NCBI GenBank assembly: GCA_947379975.1
Contig: CANCPF010000058.1
Span: 1 to 6,589 of the forward strand
Origin: Methylophilaceae bacterium
Lineage (GTDB): Bacteria; Pseudomonadota; Gammaproteobacteria; Burkholderiales; Methylophilaceae
Length of the DNA: 6,589 bases
Direction of reading: 5' to 3'
Shown: positions 1-5,431 of the stretch, piece by piece
How positions within the stretch are numbered: position 1 is the stretch's first letter
Layout: each line of letters opens with the position of its first letter
Translations under genes and position numbers: made by a program
Notes under the pieces: model-generated
What the model saw: the letters and a program-made list of their open reading frames with translations, nothing else
Told to the model about the DNA's origin: nothing
Database searches by the model: none

Positions 1-921
1 GCGTTTTTATTGCTGACTGCCGGCTCTATCTTGTTTTATGTAGGCCTGATCTTTAGTTTGATAATTTTAAAAATAGCATACTTGTTATTTTTAGCAGGTT
101 GGGGATTGGGCTTGTATGGATTATTGCGCGTCTATTTACGTGCCAAGCATCCGGATAAACGTCATGCCGCTATTACTGGAGTGGTGCTCGGATTTGGCTG
201 GTTACTATTGGCTGGGTTTATCAGCAATAACGCGCATTTCATCACTATTGCCAAAGTCGGAGGTGTCTGGTTGATTTTATTGCCGGTATTTTTTGCGGTG
301 AGTCATAGGATGATTCCTTTTTTCTCAGCTAACGCCATCCCAAACTATAAAATAGTACGACCGAATTGGGTGCTAGCACTCATCCCTAGCTTTGCACTGA
401 TACATGGCATATTAGAACTTAGTGGATTGCAAGCGTGGACTTGGCTTGTGGATCTTCCGATGGCAATTAGCGCCATTTATTTGACGCGCGCCTGGCGATT
501 ACGTGCCAGCCTTGCTGTGCCAATACTGGCCATGCTGCATATAGGCTTTGCATGGTTAGGAATTGCGCTAACGCTATACACGATACAAAGTTTAGCCTTG
601 TTATTTACAGGTCAACTGATATTGGCTAAAGCACCGTTACATGCAATGGCCATTGGCTACTTTACTTCGGTGTTAATCGCGATGGGCACCCGCGTAACAT
701 TAGGTCACTCAGGCAGAATGCTTAAAGCCGATCGCTTAACTTGGGCCATCTTTTTAGCATTTCAGACAGTGGCAACGCTACGTATTACATCTGAGCTACC
801 CGGCATAAATTTAGCTATGCGTAGTCATCTATATCTTTGCGCAGCGGCAGTTTGGCTAATTTGTTTTGGCGTTTGGATATATAAATACACTCCCATTTAC
901 TGGCAGGATAGAGTGGACTAA
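1..921 (+). CDS. nnrS: NnrS family membrane protein (5' end missing)
   Basis: This is the C-terminal 306 residues of a polytopic inner-membrane protein. The frame is open to the left edge, so the true start lies outside; the TTG at 10 is only an internal leucine codon. NnrS proteins are usually close to 400 residues, so roughly the first 90 are missing. About nine hydrophobic segments are visible. Two family hallmarks are clear: SHRMIPFF at 301-324, and a histidine-rich stretch running from HAMAIGYF (640-663) to GTRVTLGHSGR (685-717). From the family: NnrS is a heme- and copper-containing membrane protein, often controlled by NO-responsive regulators, that helps cells withstand nitrosative stress. 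It is not itself an NO reductase. It converges on the nirK operon and ends in a strong terminator. The family call is firm; the biochemical role in this organism is inferred. Confidence 0.9.
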   Translation, partial: AFLLLTAGSILFYVGLIFSLIILKIAYLLFLAGWGLGLYGLLRVYLRAKHPDKRHAAITGVVLGFGWLLLAGFISNNAHFITIAKVGGVWLILLPVFFAVSHRMIPFFSANAIPNYKIVRPNWVLALIPSFALIHGILELSGLQAWTWLVDLPMAISAIYLTRAWRLRASLAVPILAMLHIGFAWLGIALTLYTIQSLALLFTGQLILAKAPLHAMAIGYFTSVLIAMGTRVTLGHSGRMLKADRLTWAIFLAFQTVATLRITSELPGINLAMRSHLYLCAAAVWLICFGVWIYKYTPIYWQDRVD

Positions 922-970
922 TTGACCCATTCAGCAAGTTGCGCTGCGAATGGATTCCTAAAGTAGAAAT

Positions 971-1000
971 GCCCGCTAAAGAAATCTAGCGGGCTTTTTT
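971..1000 (+). terminator. Rho-independent terminator of nnrS, possibly bidirectional
   Basis: A perfect 8-bp stem, GCCCGCTA (971-978) with TAGCGGGC (987-994), closes an 8-base loop and is followed by six T (995-1000). It lies 50 bases after the nnrS stop. Read on the other strand, the same stem lies 22 bases beyond the stop of the porin gene but is followed only by the imperfect T tract ATTTCT. It may therefore also end the nirK operon, with lower efficiency. Confidence 0.88.
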
Positions 1001-1015
1001 ACTTCATGGAAAATC

Positions 1016-2314
1016 CTAGAATGTATACATTACTGTTGCCATGAACTTATCGCTATCTGGCTTGCGAGAGGCATAAACTGCATCTTCCTTAAAACTAAAG
1101 TATTCTAGTTTTCCGCTCCAGCTCTTATCGTAGTTATAGCCTGCAACTAAATCCAGCTCTTTGCCATAATGATTACTTGTACCGACAGTTGTATTGAAGT
1201 TGGTATCGGAATTGAGCCAGTGATATTCGGCTGATAGCTGGACGTTAAGTAGCTTTCCGTTCACGGTGATAAATGTGTCTTCAATCCCATTTTTTGGCGT
1301 GGTTAAGAACGAGTCGCCTAAGCCTTGAAATAAGTGCCCAGTTGCCAGTGGCGTTTGAAAGCCATACAGATTATTGTTACTAGATAATAATTCACGATCT
1401 ATCCTTGCCGACCAATTACCAAAACCGGCGCCAGCACCTAAACGCCAATAGTGAGCATCAATACGGCTATCGCCACCTTGATAGGCATCTTGTTTGGCAT
1501 ATTCTGCTGTGTACAGTAATTTCCAATCAGCATTAACTTTATGGCTGCCGTCAGCACGAATGCCAAAGGTTTGGCTAGAGTTGTTTGCAAACCCAGTGCC
1601 TGTGGTAGCGGAATTAAAGCCGTTATTTGGCATATTTTGAAAATAACTATAAGCAGTCAAACTCTCAGTTGGCGTGTATTTCCAGTTGGCATGTGCAATA
1701 TCAACATTGCCATTGTTAATATATTGACTGGTGATGCGTCTTAGTCCTTCAAAATGCGCTGCATAAAATTCTACGTCTTTAATACTTTTATTTTCGACCG
1801 CAATACCGTCAAACACCTGCATGATTTGTCGATATTCCACATTGCCAATAAATCGTACATTATCCAACTTTACCGACTGCCGGCCGACACGTAATTTTGT
1901 CGCTGGCAGACCTGTCCAGTCTAGATATAGCTGATTGATGCCGGTGTAATCTGGGTCTACTACTGAAGGATAATTGGTTGTGGTGTTGCCGCCAAATACA
2001 GTATTGGTGGTATCGTAAAAGTTGTCGTTAAAGCGCGCCACATTAATGAGTTGCGCAGCGATGCTGAAATTGTTCAAAGGTTGAGTTTGCCAGCCAATCA
2101 GACTGCGCATGGTCAATGCATTGGCTTGCTCCGATTTATTGGCTTGATCTACATTTTCATAACGCAGTCTAAAGCTAGTCATGGGCTTGCCCATTGCGAT
2201 GGCTTCAATGAGTGTGTTTGGAGCAACGACATTGGCAGTAGCATCAGCCAGTGTTGGAAGTGCATATAGCGCTGAAATCACCGCCAGTAAACAAGTGTTG
2301 ATGGTACGATTCAT
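1016..2314 (-). CDS. Outer-membrane beta-barrel protein, alginate-export/porin-like family
   Basis: The predicted product is 432 residues and outer-membrane. A signal peptide (about residues 1-25, with an A-D-A cleavage site) leads into a chain of alternating amphipathic strands rich in Tyr, Asn and Trp. It ends in a C-terminal Phe (VMYTF), the usual recognition signal for barrel insertion by the BAM complex. The segment KLRVGRQ (about 140-146), the loop FQTPLATGHLFQG (319-331) and LTTP (337-340) resemble the alginate-export (Alginate_exp) group. That name reflects homology and does not show alginate transport. The start at 2314 is preferred over an in-frame ATG at 2359, because it gives a clean signal peptide and has GGAG six bases upstream. 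It is the last gene of the nirK operon, which suggests a channel for nitrite, nitrate or another small solute needed during denitrification. The substrate cannot be read from the sequence. Confidence 0.8.
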   Translation of the reverse strand: MNRTINTCLLAVISALYALPTLADATANVVAPNTLIEAIAMGKPMTSFRLRYENVDQANKSEQANALTMRSLIGWQTQPLNNFSIAAQLINVARFNDNFYDTTNTVFGGNTTTNYPSVVDPDYTGINQLYLDWTGLPATKLRVGRQSVKLDNVRFIGNVEYRQIMQVFDGIAVENKSIKDVEFYAAHFEGLRRITSQYINNGNVDIAHANWKYTPTESLTAYSYFQNMPNNGFNSATTGTGFANNSSQTFGIRADGSHKVNADWKLLYTAEYAKQDAYQGGDSRIDAHYWRLGAGAGFGNWSARIDRELLSSNNNLYGFQTPLATGHLFQGLGDSFLTTPKNGIEDTFITVNGKLLNVQLSAEYHWLNSDTNFNTTVGTSNHYGKELDLVAGYNYDKSWSGKLEYFSFKEDAVYASRKPDSDKFMATVMYTF

Positions 2315-2320
2315 ATTTAT

Positions 2321-2324
2321 CTCC
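2321..2324 (-). promoter_or_regulatory. Ribosome binding site that fixes the porin start
   Basis: On the minus strand GGAG is followed by six bases (ATAAAT) and the ATG at 2314-2312. The alternative ATG at 2359-2357 overlaps the SCO stop codon (TGATG) and would place 15 extra residues before the signal peptide, which argues against it. Confidence 0.7.
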
Positions 2325-2358
2325 GATTTTGTTGTTTTAAGTGGAATTAATAATGGCA

Positions 2359-2937
2359 TCAGGGTTTTGAATCGATTGATGGGCTTGGGTGAATTTTTCC
2401 AATAGCGTCTATGATGGGTTGAACGCCAGTTGATGTGCCACTAGCCTGTACTTGAATTTGACCGCGACTATTTAACAAAGTAACTGTATTGGAGTGGGCA
2501 ACATCACCATCTTTAACAATTTTGTAGCGACTATTTAATGCGTTAGAAAGCGCACGCACTAATTCATTGTTACCTCGTAACACTTTCCAATTTTGATTAA
2601 GTCCTTTTTTCTCTGCGAAGATTTTTAGTGACTGTATGCTGTCTGTTTCTGGCGTTAGAGAAACCAATACAAAGCCGATATGGTTGCGCAAATTTTCTGG
2701 AATTTGCTTTTCAACACGTTTCATACTCTCGACGATAATAGGACATGCGTTAGAGCACCCTGTAAATATCAAGGCAATCACCTGCGGCTTTCCGGCTAGG
2801 CTCTCTAATTGTATTGACTGACCGCTCTCTGTTTGCCATGTGCCACCAACTTGATAAACTGAATCACTTGGTGAAGATGACTCTGCAAAAATTGCATTAC
2901 TAAAACAAAGTAGCCAAGATATTATTAAAATTTTCAT
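2359..2937 (-). CDS. SCO1/SenC/PrrC-type periplasmic copper chaperone
   Basis: This is a 192-residue thioredoxin-fold protein of the SCO family. A short signal peptide (residues 1-18, ending in AIFA) predicts a soluble periplasmic product, unlike many SCO proteins that keep a membrane anchor. The three copper ligands of the family are present: the CxxxCP motif (C61, C65) in TGCSNACP, and H148 in DVAHSNT. The family-typical SLTPETDS stretch is at 93-100. SCO proteins insert copper into the CuA centre of cytochrome oxidase or act as thiol reductants for metal sites. Here no oxidase gene is near; the gene sits between nirV and a porin in the nirK operon. Delivery of copper to, or thiol upkeep of, the copper nitrite reductase is the likely job (inference). 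The start at 2937 is chosen over an in-frame ATG at 2955 because of its well-placed AAGGTG. Confidence 0.9.
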   Translation of the reverse strand: MKILIISWLLCFSNAIFAESSSPSDSVYQVGGTWQTESGQSIQLESLAGKPQVIALIFTGCSNACPIIVESMKRVEKQIPENLRNHIGFVLVSLTPETDSIQSLKIFAEKKGLNQNWKVLRGNNELVRALSNALNSRYKIVKDGDVAHSNTVTLLNSRGQIQVQASGTSTGVQPIIDAIGKIHPSPSIDSKP

Positions 2938-2943
2938 CAAGTT

Positions 2944-2949
2944 CACCTT
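2944..2949 (-). promoter_or_regulatory. Ribosome binding site of the SCO gene, overlapping the nirV stop
   Basis: AAGGTG on the minus strand is six bases before the ATG at 2937-2935 and shares bases with the TAA stop of nirV (2948-2950). Ribosomes ending nirV would stop directly on this site, which suggests translational coupling. Confidence 0.65.
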
Positions 2950-3721
2950 AATCATTGCCGTCTAATGCACATCTAAAACCTAGGCTACCTAAAGTAAATT
3001 TAGCATTTAGGCTTGATCGAAATCCATACCGCATAAATGCCGCATAATCACTTGGATTGACTGCCCCAGCACTTCCTGAGGCACAGTAAAGTTCCTTATT
3101 AACGCTGCTATCGTCACGCGATTCACCGCTAATTAAGTTTGAGTTGAAGTCTTCAGTCCATTCCCATATCAATCCATGCATATTATGCACACCCCAATAG
3201 TTTGGTTCATCCTTGCCAACCTCAGATGGTGTTTGTTTGGAAGCCTTTGCATACCAATCCAGTATTTTTTGGTTATATCCTTTTTCCTGACCACCATCTT
3301 TTTGAATAAATGATGCCTGAGCTACGTACTCCCACTCTGCTACTGTCGGTAATCGTTTCTGTTGTGCTTGGCAATATGATTGCGCCGCATACCAAGACAC
3401 ATAAATTACTGGCTTTTCAAAATCAGTTGGGTTTGGTGCGCTTTTACTATCGGTCTCAACCCAATGACTTAAATATGTTTGCTCTGCAAATAGACTAGGA
3501 ACAGCATTACGTTGCCATCTGGGATTTTTTTCTACAAATTTTTGAAATTCGCGATTAGTTACCGGTGCTTTATCTATGCGAAATGATGAGACATTGACTA
3601 CTGGGCTGTCTGTACTTAGGAACAGAGGGCGATATTCACCCGCTGTTATATTTGCCATATCGTCCCTGCCCCAGCTGTTATTTGCAACTAGTAACATCAA
3701 AATTAAGAGGCAGTGACGCAT
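2948..3721 (-). CDS. nirV: NirV-like SUMF1/formylglycine-enzyme-fold protein
   Basis: This 257-residue exported protein has an N-terminal signal peptide (about residues 1-18) followed by one SUMF1/FGE-sulfatase domain over nearly the whole length. Recognisable blocks are PVIYVSWYAAQSYC (104-117), KRLPTVAEWEYVAQ (122-135), NMHGLIWEW (180-188) and GSLGFRCA (245-252). True formylglycine-generating enzymes carry a nearby Cys pair late in the domain that binds copper and acts in catalysis. Here only C213 lies in that area, within CASGSAG, so formylglycine formation is doubtful. Proteins of this kind encoded next to nirK are known as NirV; their function is not settled. The position 15 bases after nirK supports the name. 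The start at 3721 (ATG) has AAGG six bases upstream; an in-frame TTG at 3727 directly abuts that site and is unlikely to be used. A role in NirK maturation or stability is inference. Confidence 0.85.
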   Translation of the reverse strand: MRHCLLILMLLVANNSWGRDDMANITAGEYRPLFLSTDSPVVNVSSFRIDKAPVTNREFQKFVEKNPRWQRNAVPSLFAEQTYLSHWVETDSKSAPNPTDFEKPVIYVSWYAAQSYCQAQQKRLPTVAEWEYVAQASFIQKDGGQEKGYNQKILDWYAKASKQTPSEVGKDEPNYWGVHNMHGLIWEWTEDFNSNLISGESRDDSSVNKELYCASGSAGAVNPSDYAAFMRYGFRSSLNAKFTLGSLGFRCALDGND

Positions 3722-3727
3722 TTTCAA

Positions 3728-3731
3728 CCTT
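3728..3731 (-). promoter_or_regulatory. Ribosome binding site that decides the nirV start
   Basis: AAGG on the minus strand lies six bases before the ATG at 3721-3719. The in-frame TTG at 3727-3725 immediately follows this site with no spacing, so the ATG is the workable start. Confidence 0.6.
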
Positions 3732-3736
3732 ACCGA

Positions 3737-5221
3737 CTATCCATGCTCATTACTGGAGGTGACTGGAGCAACTTTACGTTGTTTATCTACTTGTGCAGCC
3801 GTCACTTGCCCCCCATTGTTGCCAAAACTATTCAGCACATATGTAAGCGCATTAGCAATTTGCGAACTACTTAAAGCAATAGCGGGCATGATGCTATCAA
3901 AATTCTTACCATTGACGGTAATTGGGCCTGATCGACCATTCAACAATATACCTATGGCGCGATTATGATCTGCATTTAAGAAGTCAGATTTTGCTAGCGG
4001 TGGGAAAGCATTAGGAATACCTTCACCATTCGCTTGGTGGCAGGCTAAGCAATTGGACTCGAATACATGCTTGCCTTGGGCAATTTGCTCGTCTTTACTA
4101 AGAGCTTTATCAGTCTCAGCCGTTTGTTTATTAGCTATGGATTGTGCAGCTGAACCTTCAGGTAAATAAACTTTATCCGCTTGCTTGCCAGAGTAGATGA
4201 TCTTATCTTCTGGGCCTGTCACTTTTAACATACCCAGTGCACCCTTATTGAATGCACGGAATATAGAGTGATCAACCATAATGAAGGTGCCGGGAACATC
4301 TACTTTAAACTCTGCAATGGCAGCACCACCTGACGGTATAAGTGTGGTTTGCACGTTTCTATTTTCTGTCGTACCACCTTCTACGTAAACTTTATCAAAG
4401 ATCTCACCAATGACATGGAAGGATGACACGAGGTTAGGACCTCCATTTCCTACAAATAAGCGTACCGTTTCACCTACCTTAGCAGTAAGAGCCTTTTCGC
4501 CATTGAGTGCACCCACTGAGCCGTTAAATACGACGTAATCTGGTTGTTCTTTGATTGCTTTTTCCATATCAAATGGTTGCAGGCCAGATTCGCCATATTT
4601 ACCTTTGGTATAGAAGTCGCCTTGCATCACATAGTATTCACGGTCTACTTTAGGTAACCCAGCTTTAGGTTCTACCAAAATCAAACCATACATACCGTTG
4701 CCTATATGCATGCCAACTGGTGCAGTAGCGCAGTGATAAACGTATAAACCAGGAATTAGCGCCTTGAAACTGAATGTAGAGGTATGACCAGGGGCTGTAA
4801 ATGATGAAGCCGCCCCACCACCAGGTCCAGTTACCGCATGCATATCGATATTGTGGGGCATTTTAGAATCAGGACTATTAGATAAGTTAAACTCAACCTC
4901 ATCCCCCTCACGAATACGCATAAATTTACCTGGCACCTGACCGCCAAATGTCCAGTACATATAGTCCACACCATCAGCTAGGCGCATTACTTTTTCCTGA
5001 GTTTCCAGGTTAATCACTACTTTTGCAGAGTATTTACGCGTAATCGGCGCAGGCACATCGGGAGCATGGGTTAGAACCGCTTGAATCACTGGTAATTGGC
5101 TCTTGGTACTTTCTGCTTTAGCACCACCTGATGCCAACTTCTCATTGACTTGAGCGCAGGCAGTAAGTACTAATGCCGCGCTGACCATACTCACCAAAAC
5201 CTTTGTTTTAAACTTACTCAT
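3737..5221 (-). CDS. nirK: Copper-containing nitrite reductase (AniA type) with C-terminal cytochrome c domain
   Basis: The enzyme reduces nitrite to nitric oxide in the periplasm (494 residues). Residues 1-21 form a lipoprotein signal with lipobox LTAC (C22 lipidated). The next residue is Ala, so outer-membrane anchoring is expected, as in Neisseria AniA. Two cupredoxin domains follow (about 65-190 and 195-345). Type 1 copper ligands are H123, C164, H172 and M177; type 2 ligands are H128, H163 and H318; the catalytic pair is D126 and H269. The Cys-to-His spacing in HCATAPVGMH, one residue shorter than in Alcaligenes-type enzymes, marks the AniA class. After a linker (346-378) comes a class I cytochrome c domain with CLACH (391-395) and a probable Met ligand M445. 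Two-domain enzymes lack this tail; three-domain heme-fused forms such as that of Ralstonia pickettii are known. The heme probably passes electrons to the type 1 site. It is the first gene of a four-gene operon behind an FNR/Dnr-type promoter. Confidence 0.97.
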   Translation of the reverse strand: MSKFKTKVLVSMVSAALVLTACAQVNEKLASGGAKAESTKSQLPVIQAVLTHAPDVPAPITRKYSAKVVINLETQEKVMRLADGVDYMYWTFGGQVPGKFMRIREGDEVEFNLSNSPDSKMPHNIDMHAVTGPGGGAASSFTAPGHTSTFSFKALIPGLYVYHCATAPVGMHIGNGMYGLILVEPKAGLPKVDREYYVMQGDFYTKGKYGESGLQPFDMEKAIKEQPDYVVFNGSVGALNGEKALTAKVGETVRLFVGNGGPNLVSSFHVIGEIFDKVYVEGGTTENRNVQTTLIPSGGAAIAEFKVDVPGTFIMVDHSIFRAFNKGALGMLKVTGPEDKIIYSGKQADKVYLPEGSAAQSIANKQTAETDKALSKDEQIAQGKHVFESNCLACHQANGEGIPNAFPPLAKSDFLNADHNRAIGILLNGRSGPITVNGKNFDSIMPAIALSSSQIANALTYVLNSFGNNGGQVTAAQVDKQRKVAPVTSSNEHG

Positions 5222-5227
5222 GATGGA

Positions 5228-5232
5228 CTCCC
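5228..5232 (-). promoter_or_regulatory. Ribosome binding site of nirK
   Basis: GGGAG on the minus strand is six bases before the ATG at 5221-5219. It supports the start that yields the lipoprotein signal peptide. Confidence 0.75.
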
Positions 5233-5272
5233 TATGTAATTTGACATCGCTTAAATATAAGAAAATAAAAAA

Positions 5273-5310
5273 ATCAATATCAGTTTGATTGTCAATATAT
5301 ACAGATTGAT
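5273..5310. promoter_or_regulatory. Cluster of TTGAT/TCAA half-sites over the nirK start region
   Basis: Besides the main box, half-sites ATCAA (5273-5277), TTGAT (5285-5289), GTCAA (5291-5295) and TTGAT (5306-5310) crowd around the predicted -10 and start. Two of them form the short palindrome TTGATTGTCAA (5285-5295), which overlaps the -10 element. Its spacing is too short for a normal FNR dimer. The region is AT-rich, so some of these may be chance; a secondary operator is possible. Confidence 0.3.
5294..5299 (-). promoter_or_regulatory. Predicted -10 element of the nirK promoter
   Basis: TATATT on the minus strand matches TATAAT at five of six bases. It begins 22 bases after the FNR-type box. 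This puts the box centre at -41.5 if transcription starts near 5287, the standard spacing for a class II FNR/CRP-family promoter. The leader would be about 65 bases. No good -35 hexamer is present, as expected for activator dependence. Confidence 0.65.
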
Positions 5311-5321
5311 ACCAAAGTTAA

Positions 5322-5335
5322 TTGACCTGAATCAA
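5322..5335 (-). promoter_or_regulatory. FNR/Dnr/NnrR-type operator upstream of nirK
   Basis: TTGATTCAGGTCAA on the minus strand is an inverted repeat with four central bases. It matches the TTGAT-N4-ATCAA consensus of the FNR/Dnr/NnrR family at nine of ten defined positions. It is centred about 107 bases upstream of the nirK ATG. The sequence cannot tell an oxygen-sensing FNR from an NO-sensing Dnr/NnrR; the nirK and nor context favours an NO- or low-oxygen-responsive regulator. Confidence 0.8.
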
Positions 5336-5374
5336 GATTGAATAAATAAAAATGGGTGTAAGACTAATGACCGA

Positions 5375-5396
5375 TAGGGCTAGAGGTATTGCCCTA
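5375..5396. other. Weak hairpin between norD and the nirK promoter
   Basis: TAGGGC (5375-5380) can pair with GCCCTA (5391-5396) around a 10-base loop, 36 bases beyond the norD stop. No T tract follows on the minus strand, so it is not a standard intrinsic terminator for norD. It could still protect the 3' end of the norD message or be fortuitous. No convincing gene lies in the norD-nirK gap. Confidence 0.3.
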
Positions 5397-5431
5397 AAAT
5401 GCTGCGATTTGGATCTTCTGGCAATATGCGG

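Noticed and set aside
922..938. TTGAC near the nnrS stop as an FNR half-site
   Set aside because: The partner half-site is at the wrong spacing and there is no downstream gene on that strand to control.
1541..1744. Plus-strand open frame of 67 codons inside the porin gene
   Set aside because: It lies antisense within a well-supported gene, has no recognisable domain and looks like a shadow frame.
2312..2359. Earlier start for the porin at 2359, overlapping the SCO stop (TGATG)
   Set aside because: It would add 15 residues before an otherwise ideal signal peptide, and the ATG at 2314 has a properly spaced GGAG.
2051..2405. Two overlapping plus-strand open frames (2051-2269 and 2181-2405)
   Set aside because: They are antisense to the porin and SCO genes, without family resemblance.
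2636..2821. Plus-strand open frame inside the SCO gene
   Set aside because: It is antisense to a gene with intact copper-ligand motifs; no independent support.
3310..3968. Plus-strand open frames at 3310-3498 and 3759-3968
   Set aside because: They are antisense to nirV and to the heme domain of nirK, and have no recognisable features.
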